Positions 38,924 to 49,173 are shown, numbered from the stretch's first letter. The stretch is DNA of 64,000 bases from Pseudomonas sp. MWU16-30317 (GCF_020515695.1 NZ_JAIWJA010000001.1:620001-684000); one strand, 5' to 3'. A program made the numbers and translations. Notes: generated from the letters alone by a model not told the origin.

Positions 38924-40066
38924 CTACAGATAACTCACGGTGAAGTTCAACGCCCCCGTGGTGGTCCCGGCACTGACCCGGGTGCCGTCGGGCAGTTGAT
39001 AGAGGCGCGCGCTGAATTCCATCCGAGTATTGCCCGACGGCTTGATGCGCACCATGGGGAAGGCTTCGCCCAGCGTCACGGGGGTGGCGCCATCACCCTT
39101 GAGAACCTGAATGCCGACGCCGCCGGCAGTGGCGTTGCTGTCGAGACTGAACAGCCCGATATCTTTGTCGACAATGGCCGAGCCGTCAGTGCCGGTCAGG
39201 GTCACGTGGGCGGTGGCGAAGCCAAATCCATCGTCGCCCGGGTTGCTTTCGCAGTCTTGCAGGTTGATGCCGAAAGCCTTTGCCGGGGTGAATGTGCCAG
39301 GGCCGTTGAAGTCGTCTGTGGTCCAGTCGCCCAGGTCTACCGGGTCGTCGATATCTGGATTGCTGGGTGACAAAGTGCATTGGGCCTGCCGGACTGTGCC
39401 GGTCAGGGCCACGGTAAAAGCCTTCGGCACGGCGGGCATCATACTGCCCTCGAATAGGACGTCCGGCGCGATGCTGTGGGTTCCCGGTTCGATGTGGCCG
39501 GTCTTGATCAGCAGCGTACGCACGGTCAAGGTCAGCAGGTTGGGCCCGGCAGACTGATTCGGAAAGTAATTGGTGGCGCTGAACGGCGCAAGCCGAGTAA
39601 GCGTCTGGAAATCGCCGGGACGCGAGCCTTGATCGCTATAGGGGTTGCCAAACTGCACCGCGATGCCGACCCCAGGCACTGAGGTCTCGAATACCTTGCC
39701 GGTCAGGTCTTGCCCCCCGACACTAGGCAGCGCCCCAGGGACAGGCCGGCCCAGGGCAATGACGTCCGAGACGAATACCGGGTTGTCGATGTCTGGATTT
39801 TGCCAGGCAGTCCGATTGCAACTTACGCTCAGCCCTCCCGGGGCGGGCGTCGACTTGCCTTTGAACGCCTCGCCGATCACCGTACCCACCGGCACGTCTC
39901 GCGGCACGTAGAAATCGCCCATGGACACCACATAGCGAGCGGTGTCGCTGTTGTTGCGGCTACTCATATTGCACTGGTTGAAACGGAAGTCATCGGCGCT
40001 GGCGCCTTGGGCGCAGCTCAAGGCTAGCAGGGCAAGGCCTGCGTGGGTAACGACGTCAAACTTCAT
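38924..40066 (-). CDS. Fimbrial tip adhesin / two-domain pilin
   Basis: A 380-residue exported protein, last gene of the chaperone-usher cluster. A signal peptide (THAGLALLALSCAQGASA) is followed by a N-terminal domain with a disulfide pair (FNQCNMS, VSCNRTAW) that should be the receptor-binding part. The C-terminal pilin domain ends in the donor-strand pattern TTGALNFTVSYL, with a penultimate Tyr region recognised by the chaperone. The sequence between has QAQCTLSPSNPDI and INLQDCESN, the pilin disulfide. The ATG at 40066 has GGAG upstream and lies 11 bp inside the usher gene end. Two-domain size and position at the cluster end suggest a tip adhesin rather than a major subunit. Confidence 0.83.
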   Translation of the reverse strand: MKFDVVTHAGLALLALSCAQGASADDFRFNQCNMSSRNNSDTARYVVSMGDFYVPRDVPVGTVIGEAFKGKSTPAPGGLSVSCNRTAWQNPDIDNPVFVSDVIALGRPVPGALPSVGGQDLTGKVFETSVPGVGIAVQFGNPYSDQGSRPGDFQTLTRLAPFSATNYFPNQSAGPNLLTLTVRTLLIKTGHIEPGTHSIAPDVLFEGSMMPAVPKAFTVALTGTVRQAQCTLSPSNPDIDDPVDLGDWTTDDFNGPGTFTPAKAFGINLQDCESNPGDDGFGFATAHVTLTGTDGSAIVDKDIGLFSLDSNATAGGVGIQVLKGDGATPVTLGEAFPMVRIKPSGNTRMEFSARLYQLPDGTRVSAGTTTGALNFTVSYL

Positions 40067-42605
40067 CGACTGGCTCCTGCTGCTCACGGACGGCAGTGGC
40101 GGGTGGGGTACGGTCGCAGGTCAGGGCCTGCAGGCGATAACCGTCGCGGACGGTCATGGTGTTTGGGTCCAGATGCAGCTGGCACAAGCTTTGTGCCCAC
40201 TGCACGTGCAGGGTTTGCGCTTGGTCGAGGCTGGCGAGCATGATCTGGCCGGCCTGGCCGACGACGCCCAGGGTCACTCCGGTGGCATTGCGCACTGTGG
40301 CGCCAAAGGGCAGGGGGCTGCCGTCGTGGCCCTTGGCATTGATCACCACCGGTTGCTGGCGACGCGCCACGAAACTGGCCTTGATTACCGCACCGCGTGT
40401 CGGTACCAGTTGCGTGGTGCCGTTCTCCAGGGCGACATCAGGCCCTAAATGATCGGTGTGCAGTTGCACCTGATTGATACGGTAAGGTTGCAGGTGCGGG
40501 ATCAGCGCATAGCCCTTGGCGTCGGTTTTGGACGCGGTGGTATTGGCGACCGAGACTCCGGGGGTATCCGGGACGTGCACCAGGCCCATGGTTTCGCCCA
40601 CATAGGGCCCGAACGCGATACCGTCGGCATGCGCCAGCAGGGCACCGCTGGCGTTGACTGACAGGCTGTCGTAGTTGCTGCCTCGGGTATAACCGCCGCC
40701 CAGCGTGCTGAAGGGCCCCTGATAGCCTAACGAAAGCGCGCCGCTGCGCTCACCGGCACCGCGTTGATCGAGCGACGCGTTGTAGCTGTAGCGGTTTTGA
40801 TCGAAAGTGCCCGAGAGGTTGGCACGCTCTGACCACTGATCGCCGCTGCGCCGTGCATCCACGCTCAGCCGCGTATTGCGCCCGCCGAGCGGGATGCTGA
40901 CGCTCAGCCCCAGTTGACGATCGGAGCGGTTGTTGCGTTCGGACAGCGACTGCGATGCATAGAGGTTGTAGCCGATATTGCGGTGGGACGTATTGAAATA
41001 CACCTGGAACTGCGATCGTTCGTAATCGCTGTTCCAGTAGGTCTCCTGCGACAGGGTCAGGCTCAGGCTGCTGTAGCGACCCATGTTCTGGTAGATCGCC
41101 GCCTCCACGCGACTGCGCCGGCTGCCGAGGTAATTGTAGTGATGGGTGCGCTGGTTCAAGGCCTCTTCGAAATCACGGTAGTTTTCGGTGGAATAGCGAT
41201 ACCCGGCGAAGCGCAAGGTGGTCCGGCTGGCGAAGGCTTTGCCATAGCGCAGGGCGTAGCTGCTGCCCTGCAGGGAGTGTTGCTGGCTGCCGATGTCGGC
41301 ATCCGACAAGGTCATGTCCAACGAGAGCGCGCCAAAACTGCCAAAGTCCCGTGCCACGCCCAGATTGCGCGCTTGATAGAAGTCACTGAACATCAGGCCG
41401 CCGTAAAGCGTCGAATGCCAACCAATACCCATAGCCATGTCACCTTGCCAAAGCAGCGGCTGGGCGTTCTGGCCAGGTGAGTGATAGCGCCCGGCACTGG
41501 CCTGGTAACGCCATACGCCTTGGCGCATCAGGTTGCTCAGCCCCGAGTACGACTGGGTAAAGCGGCGTATCTGGCCATCGGCCTCGGTGACGACGATTTC
41601 CAGCTCACCGCTGCCGCCCCCGGTGCTGAGGTCGTCGATCTCGTAAGGACCGGGGCTGACGTAGGTGGAATACAGTGGATAACCGTTCTGCAGCACCTCG
41701 ACTCGCGCGCGGGTTTGCGCCACGCCGCGAATCACCGGCGCGTAGCTTTGCGCGCTGTCGGGGAGCATGGCCATGTCGCTGGCCAGGGTCGCACCGAGGA
41801 TTGGTACGCTACGGAACACTTCGCCGCCGGTGTAGGTTTCTCCCAGCGTCAGGCGTGCCAGAGTGCCGGGCACATCACGCTCGACATAGGTATAGGCCCG
41901 TTGCCATTCACGACCCGATTCGTGATTGCGCAGCGACTGGCTGCTGCGTAGTCGCCAAGCGCCCAGGTTGATGCCGCTGAGCAGGTACAGGTCCTGATTC
42001 CGATAGGTGCGGCCATCGGCACTGCGACCCTGTTGCGCCGAGGCCTGGTAGTTGACGAACGCGCTGTTGATGCCTGGGTCCCAGCGCTCCACCGGCACGT
42101 TTTTGTGGCTGTCGCGGCGCATGGAGATTTGCGGGATCGACACCGTGAGGGCCAACTCGCTGGCGTTGAAGTCGCTGAACGCGCCGGTGATCGCCTTGCT
42201 CAGGTCGATGCAGGATGGCTCGAGCAGTGCTCTGTCCTGGATTGCGCCGAGGTTGACGCCCAGCTCTTCCAGCAGTGCGCTGGACAAGCATGGCTGTAGC
42301 CGATTCTGCGGGTCGAGCGTGAAGTCGATCTCACGTTGATCGAAAGGCCGCAGATTAACTGACAAGGCCACACTGTAGCGTCCAGGGCCGAGCGCGCTGG
42401 TACGCGCGAGGTCATCGAGCGCTAGCTGGCCGGCATCTGTTGGCCAGCCCGCGCCCTGATACATGAAACGCGACTGGAACGTGAGCGTCGAGTCACTGGC
42501 CCAGGCGTGGGGTTCGGCCAAGGCAAAGACGCCGGCACCGAGGACCAAAGGGCGAACCAGGCGCAGCGCAAAAGCCGGACGTCCGGTTCCTGATGAACGG
42601 GTCAT
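40056..42605 (-). CDS. Fimbrial outer-membrane usher
   Basis: An 849-residue usher of the FimD/PapC family, forming the outer-membrane pore that assembles pilin-chaperone complexes. A signal segment (LVRPLVLGAGVFALAEPHAWA) precedes the N-terminal chaperone-binding domain (DLARTSALGPGRYSVALSVN, LRPFDQREIDF). The 24-strand barrel with the conserved VRGVAQTRARVEVLQNGYPL and STYVSPGPYEIDDL plug-domain region follows. The C-terminal domains begin near DAKGYALIPHLQPYRINQVQ. The ATG at 42605 has AGGA upstream; an earlier TTG is unlikely. The gene is 22 bp after the chaperone gene in the four-gene operon. Confidence 0.92.
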   Translation of the reverse strand: MTRSSGTGRPAFALRLVRPLVLGAGVFALAEPHAWASDSTLTFQSRFMYQGAGWPTDAGQLALDDLARTSALGPGRYSVALSVNLRPFDQREIDFTLDPQNRLQPCLSSALLEELGVNLGAIQDRALLEPSCIDLSKAITGAFSDFNASELALTVSIPQISMRRDSHKNVPVERWDPGINSAFVNYQASAQQGRSADGRTYRNQDLYLLSGINLGAWRLRSSQSLRNHESGREWQRAYTYVERDVPGTLARLTLGETYTGGEVFRSVPILGATLASDMAMLPDSAQSYAPVIRGVAQTRARVEVLQNGYPLYSTYVSPGPYEIDDLSTGGGSGELEIVVTEADGQIRRFTQSYSGLSNLMRQGVWRYQASAGRYHSPGQNAQPLLWQGDMAMGIGWHSTLYGGLMFSDFYQARNLGVARDFGSFGALSLDMTLSDADIGSQQHSLQGSSYALRYGKAFASRTTLRFAGYRYSTENYRDFEEALNQRTHHYNYLGSRRSRVEAAIYQNMGRYSSLSLTLSQETYWNSDYERSQFQVYFNTSHRNIGYNLYASQSLSERNNRSDRQLGLSVSIPLGGRNTRLSVDARRSGDQWSERANLSGTFDQNRYSYNASLDQRGAGERSGALSLGYQGPFSTLGGGYTRGSNYDSLSVNASGALLAHADGIAFGPYVGETMGLVHVPDTPGVSVANTTASKTDAKGYALIPHLQPYRINQVQLHTDHLGPDVALENGTTQLVPTRGAVIKASFVARRQQPVVINAKGHDGSPLPFGATVRNATGVTLGVVGQAGQIMLASLDQAQTLHVQWAQSLCQLHLDPNTMTVRDGYRLQALTCDRTPPATAVREQQEPVDEV

Positions 42606-42627
42606 GGTTGAATCCTGCAAAAGGGGT

Positions 42628-43380
42628 TCAGTGCGGCTGCGCGACGGTCATGGTGAGCGGTCGACTGGAGGAGCCGTGATCGTTGACGGTGGTAAATTCC
42701 ACCTTCATCGGCCCTTGCTTGTAGCCGGCGGGCAGATCGTAGTAGAGGCGGCTCAGGGGCCGTACCATCGCCGAGGTGTTGATGCTTTCGGACTTGCCGT
42801 GGGCATTGAGCAGCAGCCGCGAAAAGGTCACGTGATAGGGCGTAGGGTTATCGACCGCCAGGCGTCGCTTGCCATCGGCCTGCACCAACGACCAACTGAG
42901 GGTGTCGAACTGCTGCTGCGGGCCGCTTTTGAGTGCGGGCGGTCGGTAGAACAGCTTGATGCGCGTGCGCATGGCAATCGCCAATACGTTGGCCTGGCTG
43001 TCGTCGAGTTGGGGGATTTCCTGCAAGTTGAAAAAAAACAGTGATTCGCGGTCTTGTGCAAGCTCGTTCGGCAGCACGCTGATCTGAACTTGCTGCTGCT
43101 TGACCGGATCGAGCCGGAACAGCGGCGGGTTGGTCACGAAGGGCACGCTGCTGGTGGTGTCATCCTGCTCGGTATTGACCCAGGCCTGGGCGGCGAACAC
43201 GTTTTTGCTCGGGTTGGCCACCAACAGCGACACGCCACGACGGTCAGCGTCATACACCACCCGGGTGGTGCTCATGGTCAGGGCGGCCTGGCTGCTCGCA
43301 TGCCAGGTCAATGCCAGGACGGCCATGCATAAGCGAGCCTTGGATCCTGGGGCAGAAGAGGGGGAAAAATGAGTGCGCAT
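42628..43380 (-). CDS. Periplasmic fimbrial chaperone
   Basis: A 250-residue PapD-like chaperone with two Ig domains. A signal peptide (LCMAVLALTWHASSQA) is preceded by a longish N-tail. The conserved cleft Arg is in MSTTRVVYDADRRGVSLLVA and the cleft Lys in MRTRIKLFYRPPAL. The G1 strand with alternating hydrophobics and the PFVTNPPLFRLDPVKQQQVQ segment are characteristic. It stabilises pilins by donor-strand complementation and delivers them to the usher. Spacing in the cluster is 61 bp from the subunit gene and 22 bp to the usher gene. Confidence 0.92.
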   Translation of the reverse strand: MRTHFSPSSAPGSKARLCMAVLALTWHASSQAALTMSTTRVVYDADRRGVSLLVANPSKNVFAAQAWVNTEQDDTTSSVPFVTNPPLFRLDPVKQQQVQISVLPNELAQDRESLFFFNLQEIPQLDDSQANVLAIAMRTRIKLFYRPPALKSGPQQQFDTLSWSLVQADGKRRLAVDNPTPYHVTFSRLLLNAHGKSESINTSAMVRPLSRLYYDLPAGYKQGPMKVEFTTVNDHGSSSRPLTMTVAQPH

Positions 43381-43441
43381 AGGCTTACCTGTGAGCCGGA
43401 CACCCTGCTGGTGCCCGACCTTTTGTCATCGGTACGGGGTG

Positions 43442-44005
43442 TTACGGCAGGGTGACGGTGAAGTTCACGTCAGCGTAAGCGTCCCCAGCAACGATGTTGG
43501 CGGAGGCGACTGTGCTCATGTACCCGGCGGTGAAGTCCATCACCAGGGGCTGATCTTTCACAGTGGTGAAGTCTTTGGAGTCAGCACCATGGGCGATGAT
43601 GAGTTTGGTACTGGCGTCGCGGATCGCGATGCCTACGCCTTGAGCCGTGCCGGCGCGCAGGGCGTGCAGTTGCGGGTTGCCAGGGTGCGCGCCGTCGTTG
43701 GAGGCAAAGTTGACCTTGGCGACGCCGTCATTTACGGAACAGCCGTTGGCAGGGTCTACCACCAGGGCGAACTTGGTGTTGTTGACCTCGGTTCCAGCCG
43801 CGCCAAAATCTGCAGGGGTAGCCTGGCCGAGGAAGATGCGGTTGCCCGCCGGGGAGCCTGGCGTGGTGACATCGATTGCACAGGTGCCCGCTTTGATTTC
43901 ACCAGTGAAATAGATAGTGCCCGAGCCCGATTCGGCAGCAGCAGCGGTGCCGGCAGTCATCGCCATTGCCAGTGCGACAGGTGCAGCCATTAGCAGTTTT
44001 TTCAT
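43442..44005 (-). CDS. Major fimbrial subunit (type 1-like pilin)
   Basis: A 187-residue pilin. Signal peptide MKKLLMAAPVALAMAMTAGTAAAA; the mature part starts ESGSGTIYFTGEIKAGTCAI with the first Cys of the pilin disulfide, the second in ANGCSVND. The C-terminal strand YADVNFTVTLP has the alternating hydrophobic pattern for chaperone binding. AAGGAAG precedes the ATG. First gene of the cluster subunit-chaperone-usher-adhesin, resembling P. aeruginosa Cup-type gene sets. No promoter motif in common with the lux-box sites is seen upstream, so it may be under the RocSA-like system. Confidence 0.9.
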   Translation of the reverse strand: MKKLLMAAPVALAMAMTAGTAAAAESGSGTIYFTGEIKAGTCAIDVTTPGSPAGNRIFLGQATPADFGAAGTEVNNTKFALVVDPANGCSVNDGVAKVNFASNDGAHPGNPQLHALRAGTAQGVGIAIRDASTKLIIAHGADSKDFTTVKDQPLVMDFTAGYMSTVASANIVAGDAYADVNFTVTLP

Positions 44006-44212
44006 CGTTGCTTCCTTGTTTGGATTGAAAATGCCAGCACTCAAAAGCGCAAGACAGTGCCGGCTCGCTCGTGGGGAGCGTGTCAGTGGTCGTCTGCGTG
44101 GGGGAAGAGTCTAGGGAGCGAAGGGGGGCGTTGATATGAGAGATATCTGATTTTTTCAGGCGGGTTCGCCCCCTGAAAAGGGGGCGGATTTCGTGCAGGA
44201 TTTGGGTGCTTG

Positions 44213-47200
44213 CTAGTACATTTGCTCGGCGCTCAGAGGACTGCGCACCCGCTTTTCCCTATCGCGCGTAGCGCCCGTGAACTTGAATTTTGACCGCATT
44301 TGTGACGTTTGCCCCAACCCCGCCTCGAACTCCGTTGACAGGCCGCTGACAAAATCTATGTTGCTTCCACTAGGATCGTCGTATCTAAAGGGGGGGTCCA
44401 CGTTAGGGGCGACGTTGGTCGAACCGATACCTGTTCTAGGGTCAAGCATCATTTCATTGACGGGTGATCGAGGTTTTACGCTCGGCCTAGGTCTTGTAAT
44501 GCCAGCGTAAGGTATCGATTGGCTGCGCGGTGATACTTGCGGCGCTTTGGTTTTAGGGCGAGGAATGTTCTTTCCTTGTTCGTATAGCTGGTCCATCCGT
44601 ATGCGTTTGCTCAGCTTCGCACCAATCTTGGGTATCGCTTGTGACAACGATGCGCTGATCCCGACAATCCCGACAATCAACGTGAGATTGTCATAAATAC
44701 TATAGGCTTGGGTACTTTTACCCTTCGCCTGGATATCGTTGAGCCACGCGGTCCTGAGCGACAATTCGGTCATCTCGATCGCTAGTCCAATAGAGAGCGA
44801 AGCCAGGCTTAACCCCCCGGTCAGTGGAGCGAACACCACTGCGCCCAGAACAGCAAACATTGTGCCCATACCCAGTGAAGCGAGGGCATTTTTCCCGGCT
44901 GCGGCTGCAAGCGCCTTGTTATATTCACGCAACTCCCGTTGTGGTTGCGCGAAGTGGCCGGATGGATCACGCAAACCAACAGGGTCGCCCAAGCAATAGG
45001 CATAGGAGTTCAGACCGCCCACGCCGAACGGGCTGGCACTGTCAGGGCTGAGGAAGCGACGCAGCTGCGGATCATAGGCGCGATAACCCTTGCCCAGCAG
45101 GTACCACCCAGTGTCCGCTTCACGTACCTCGCCATTGAAGGCCAAAGCGCTGTCGAGTGCTTTGGGGGTATCACCGTAGCTGGTGTAACTGGCGCGTTTG
45201 ACCTGCCCTTGACCCTTGATCTCGGCAAGCACGGTGTGGGTCTCGCCACACAGGGTCAACAGGGTGTCATCGGGTTCACCCACACGTTGCTCGCCCAGCG
45301 GTACCTCGTCGGCGTAACTGAATGAGCGGACACGTTCGCCCTCCACCATGCTGCACACTTTATTGCCTTGATAAAACCGCAGCGTCTCGGCGTCCGTGCT
45401 GCGAGTCACACCCAAAAGATGGTCGTGCGCATCGTAACGATAACGGGTGAGGGGCGCGCCATCGGCTTGGCTGACTTGCAATAGGCGGCCCTGGCGGTCG
45501 TATTGTAGTGCGCGGCCGTCGGCATCGAGTGTCAAGTTGCCGTCAGCGTCATAGCTGAACAGGGTTTCGGCCGGGTAGTCGGGGTGGGTATGGGTCACTG
45601 CGCGCAACTGGCAGCGATCGTCATCGGCATAGAAGTGGCGGGCTTCATCTTTACTGCCATCGCCAAAGCAGCGCGTACAGAACATCAGATTATTGAGCTC
45701 GTCGAAATCGAACTGCTCACAGACAATCGAGTTACCGTAAGCGTCCTGCGGCAGGTCCGGTCCACTGCAGACATACTCGATGAGGCGCCCGCGCAGGTCA
45801 TACGTGAAGCTTTCGCGCAACGCTAGTGTCTGCGCAATGCCGGTACGCAACTCACGATGCTGCAAATGACCGTCCGGCGCCCAGGTCAGCGCCGTCTGGT
45901 ATTCAGCACCAGACAGGCGTTGGGTGCGCAGGATTTCGCGTTTCAGAGCATCATATTCCAGTTCAGTGACCGAAGTATTGCCGCTGTATAGATCCTGAGT
46001 GGTGGTACGAGCAAGCTGGCCCTGGGGATTATATTCGAAATCGGTGCGCAGTTGCCCCGCAACAGTGCGTTGGATTCGACCGCCGGCATCATATTTGATA
46101 GTGGTTTCCAGTTGCGTGGCGCCGACCCGCTCGATCTGCCCCAACAAGCGTCCAGCCGCAGAATGACGATAGGACACCTCCCGAGTTTTCCCTGCGGTCT
46201 CACTGCGCTCCAGGATGATCCTGCCAGCTCGATCGTAGTGGTATTCCTGCGTCCCCTGGGACGAGGTGGCTTTGGTAAGCGCCGCCGTTATCGGGTGATA
46301 CTCGAAGGTGCAGGATTCTTCGGCGTGGGTAGCGGTGGCCTCGTTGCCCAGGCCCAGATCATATTCATAGCTGATGGTCTGTTGTGCGGGGGTGATACGT
46401 TCATCGACCACGTCCAGATTGCCGTAGTAGCGCAATTGCGTGTTCCGCGACCCTACCGTTGACTGAACGACACGCTCCAGTCCATCGAAGCGCTGGCTCG
46501 CCACCACGCTCGGTGCCGTTGTACGGTGATTGTGGCTCACCTGGATTTCGGTGATCAACGCCGAGCTGCTGTGTTCGGCATAATGCTGATAGATACGGGT
46601 TCGGTCCGGCAACTGCTGGCGAGTGAGTCGCCCGAACACGTCGTAATCGTGGGAAGTGCGGCCGCCGTTGCTAGCGATCTTCAAGCGCACCTGGCCGTAC
46701 CCGTCATAAACGGATCGCTCGCGGCTGACCCAGGCAGCATCGGGCTCCGAGTCGGGCGGGTAGATGATGACGGATTCCGGCTTGCCGAACTGATTGTTGT
46801 ACGTGGTGGTCTTGGCCATGCCGTCCTGCCACCGGGTCACGGTTCGCTCGAATGGGTCGACCAGGGTATTGACGCCAATTCCGTTGGCATCCACCTCGCG
46901 GCGTTCCTGGTCCCACTCGTCGTACTCCAGGCGTCGAGTCGTCGCCAATGGCTGGTCGTCGAGCCAGTCGTGTCGGGTTTCCTCGAGCAATTGCATTTCG
47001 TGGCCATACTGAGCGCTATACACCAGCCTGAACTGATCATCGTCACTACTGCCATCTGCTTTTTGCTGTAGCTCGCGGATCGTACGGCCCATGCCGTCGA
47101 GCTCCTCGATGGTTTCGATGCCTTCTGCATCCACCACGCGATGCTCGGCAAAGCGCCCCGTAGTCGTGGGCCAGGAATAGCTATAGCGGCGGACGGCAGG

Positions 47201-49129
47201 ATACCGGCCATCGGCACTGTCCACCCCTTCACTGGTCAGGCGCCCTAACGCGTCATATTCATTGCGCAGGATGCGACCTTCAAGCGTGTGCTCTTCCAGC
47301 AGCAAGCCGGTATACAGCTCGAAACACTGCAGGCTTTCGCTCGTGGTTCCATCGAACGCGTGGCTGACTTGCTCCCGGTGGGTCAGGCCCCCTGGGCGAG
47401 TCACATAGTCATAGTCGTGGGTGATGGTGGAACGGTAACCGTTTTGCTCTTCGACCGTGGTATGCGGCTTGCCGTGACGCCCGGGGATATCCGGGCAATC
47501 GTAGTAACTGTAGGTGGATTGCAGCTGCACCTGTTCGCCGGCTGGCGTCTCGGTGCTGGTGGTGGAGGTGTCGAGCACCAGCGGCGTCACCGGGCCACCG
47601 TTCAGCGGTGGATGAGTCTTGTACGTGTAGGCTGTGATCATTACCGGCTCATCGCTGTACACCCGCGTCGACTGTTTGCGTTTGACCGGTATCTTGCGGG
47701 CGCTCGTCAGCCGTGGGAGCGGCGCCGCAACCGGAGCCGACGGCTTGGCCGGATAACGTCGATGCGCTTTGGCCTGGCGGCAGAATTCGTACGGGTCTGG
47801 AGGGCAGCCAGGCTCCCCCAGTGCCGAGTAGTAGCTCCAGGTCTCGCGAACGCCACTCGGATCGATATGCTCGATCTTGTTGCCGAAGGCGTCGAAGCGA
47901 GTGGTTTCTACTTCGTCGCGCAGACTTGTGGGGTCGTCCACCAAGGTCCACCGCGACAGGGTCTTGCGCGGCAGCTGGCATTGCGGCATTTGCAGATCGA
48001 AAGGCAGGCTGTCGTCCAGATGGTACTCGGTTGCGTTGATCAGCCGAGCGTTGCCGTTGGTGGTCACTTGCTCGGTGAGCAGGTGATACCGATTGTAGGT
48101 GGACTTGATGGTGCGCCCCGCAACATTGTCCTTGTAGCGGGTCTGGATGCTGTAGTACTCGTAGGCCTCGGTCACCCTGTAGAGATTATCCATGCCATCG
48201 TCGCGCCAGGTGAGGCTGGCGGCGTTATAACCCAGAAAGTTGTTGCTGCTATAGGTATAGCGCGTTTCGGTCACCGGTTGTCCGCGGCCCGGATCGATGA
48301 CGTGTTGGGTGACCCTTGGCAGCACCTTGTTGCTGGCGGGAAATGGATGACGTCCGCCATGTACGTTGGTCTCTATCGCCCCTTGGGGTGAGCGCAAGCT
48401 CTTGAGGCAGGTGTAATCGCCAATACGCTCGTAATCGAAGCTCCATCGCGCATTTTCGCCGCTCGGTAAAATCAGGTGCTTCAGCCAGCTAGTGCTGGTG
48501 TCGAGCATCAGCATGTAGGTGGCCAGAATCCGGTCGCTAGCGCCCTCCAGATAGCTGATGTTCAGGGAGCCGCTGCTGTACCTGAGCAGCAACAGCGGTC
48601 TGCCATCTGCTTGCTTGACCTCGCGCAGACGCTGAAAGTTGCCATAAGGCTCGTAACTCAATGACAGGGAATGGCCTTCCGGTGACTGGATCTGCACCGG
48701 TAGCGCCAGCACGTAGCCGGCGATCCCGCTGGCGGCCAGTACTTCCACCAGCCCGTTCTTGTGCACCACGCGATAACGCCCAGCGCCTTCGTCGAAAAAC
48801 TTGAAGGTCTCGAGTTTGCATTCGGCGATCTTGGGTTCCGAGCCTTGCCCTGTGACCTTGTAGGTTTCGCCGCTGGCGAGCGAGAGTACCCGAGTGGTCG
48901 GGTTGAACTGCGTCAAGGACAGGTCCCAGCCGACACCGTAGCCACTGTCGCGCGTATTGATAGGGCTGAAGCTCAAGCCCAAAGGTAACGCAGGGCCGCA
49001 GAGCTGGTTGCCATTGAGCTCGGGCAAATTGACGGTAACCGTGTATTGGCCGGTACGCGGGTCTACGCCATTGCTGACAAAACTCACCGCGTTGAAGGCG
49101 TTCGAAGAAATATTATTATGTGCAGTCAT
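44213..49129 (-). CDS. RHS/YD-repeat protein, TccC-like, with unique C-terminal region
   Basis: A 1638-residue protein of the RHS family. The start MTAHNNISSNAFNAVSFVSN and the following GVDPRTGQYTVTVNLPELNG are shared with the RHS protein at 57461. YD repeats occupy about residues 580-1330 (for example TLDADGRALQYDRQGRLLQV, YDAHDHLLGVTR). The RHS core ends with KGYRAYDPQLRRFLSPDSAS, after which the conserved sequence stops at DPSGH (residue about 1388). The last 250 residues are unique. They contain two hydrophobic stretches (TMFAVLGAVVFAPLTGG, LIVGIVGISASLSQAI) and a Pro/Arg-rich tail. In TccC-like and polymorphic toxins this part is the released effector. No recognised catalytic motif is visible, and no immunity-type gene lies directly downstream. 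It is third in an operon with two small exported proteins. Confidence 0.88.
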   Translation of the reverse strand: MTAHNNISSNAFNAVSFVSNGVDPRTGQYTVTVNLPELNGNQLCGPALPLGLSFSPINTRDSGYGVGWDLSLTQFNPTTRVLSLASGETYKVTGQGSEPKIAECKLETFKFFDEGAGRYRVVHKNGLVEVLAASGIAGYVLALPVQIQSPEGHSLSLSYEPYGNFQRLREVKQADGRPLLLLRYSSGSLNISYLEGASDRILATYMLMLDTSTSWLKHLILPSGENARWSFDYERIGDYTCLKSLRSPQGAIETNVHGGRHPFPASNKVLPRVTQHVIDPGRGQPVTETRYTYSSNNFLGYNAASLTWRDDGMDNLYRVTEAYEYYSIQTRYKDNVAGRTIKSTYNRYHLLTEQVTTNGNARLINATEYHLDDSLPFDLQMPQCQLPRKTLSRWTLVDDPTSLRDEVETTRFDAFGNKIEHIDPSGVRETWSYYSALGEPGCPPDPYEFCRQAKAHRRYPAKPSAPVAAPLPRLTSARKIPVKRKQSTRVYSDEPVMITAYTYKTHPPLNGGPVTPLVLDTSTTSTETPAGEQVQLQSTYSYYDCPDIPGRHGKPHTTVEEQNGYRSTITHDYDYVTRPGGLTHREQVSHAFDGTTSESLQCFELYTGLLLEEHTLEGRILRNEYDALGRLTSEGVDSADGRYPAVRRYSYSWPTTTGRFAEHRVVDAEGIETIEELDGMGRTIRELQQKADGSSDDDQFRLVYSAQYGHEMQLLEETRHDWLDDQPLATTRRLEYDEWDQERREVDANGIGVNTLVDPFERTVTRWQDGMAKTTTYNNQFGKPESVIIYPPDSEPDAAWVSRERSVYDGYGQVRLKIASNGGRTSHDYDVFGRLTRQQLPDRTRIYQHYAEHSSSALITEIQVSHNHRTTAPSVVASQRFDGLERVVQSTVGSRNTQLRYYGNLDVVDERITPAQQTISYEYDLGLGNEATATHAEESCTFEYHPITAALTKATSSQGTQEYHYDRAGRIILERSETAGKTREVSYRHSAAGRLLGQIERVGATQLETTIKYDAGGRIQRTVAGQLRTDFEYNPQGQLARTTTQDLYSGNTSVTELEYDALKREILRTQRLSGAEYQTALTWAPDGHLQHRELRTGIAQTLALRESFTYDLRGRLIEYVCSGPDLPQDAYGNSIVCEQFDFDELNNLMFCTRCFGDGSKDEARHFYADDDRCQLRAVTHTHPDYPAETLFSYDADGNLTLDADGRALQYDRQGRLLQVSQADGAPLTRYRYDAHDHLLGVTRSTDAETLRFYQGNKVCSMVEGERVRSFSYADEVPLGEQRVGEPDDTLLTLCGETHTVLAEIKGQGQVKRASYTSYGDTPKALDSALAFNGEVREADTGWYLLGKGYRAYDPQLRRFLSPDSASPFGVGGLNSYAYCLGDPVGLRDPSGHFAQPQRELREYNKALAAAAGKNALASLGMGTMFAVLGAVVFAPLTGGLSLASLSIGLAIEMTELSLRTAWLNDIQAKGKSTQAYSIYDNLTLIVGIVGISASLSQAIPKIGAKLSKRIRMDQLYEQGKNIPRPKTKAPQVSPRSQSIPYAGITRPRPSVKPRSPVNEMMLDPRTGIGSTNVAPNVDPPFRYDDPSGSNIDFVSGLSTEFEAGLGQTSQMRSKFKFTGATRDREKRVRSPLSAEQMY

Positions 49130-49173
49130 GTCGATCCCCTTCCTGGGTCATGTCGTTAAACATCGTATGGGGT

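Noticed and set aside
44170..44189. CGCCCCC-TGAAAA-GGGGGCG hairpin downstream of the 44213 RHS gene
   Set aside because: No T-run on the minus strand, so it could not be called a terminator with confidence; it could still slow transcription.
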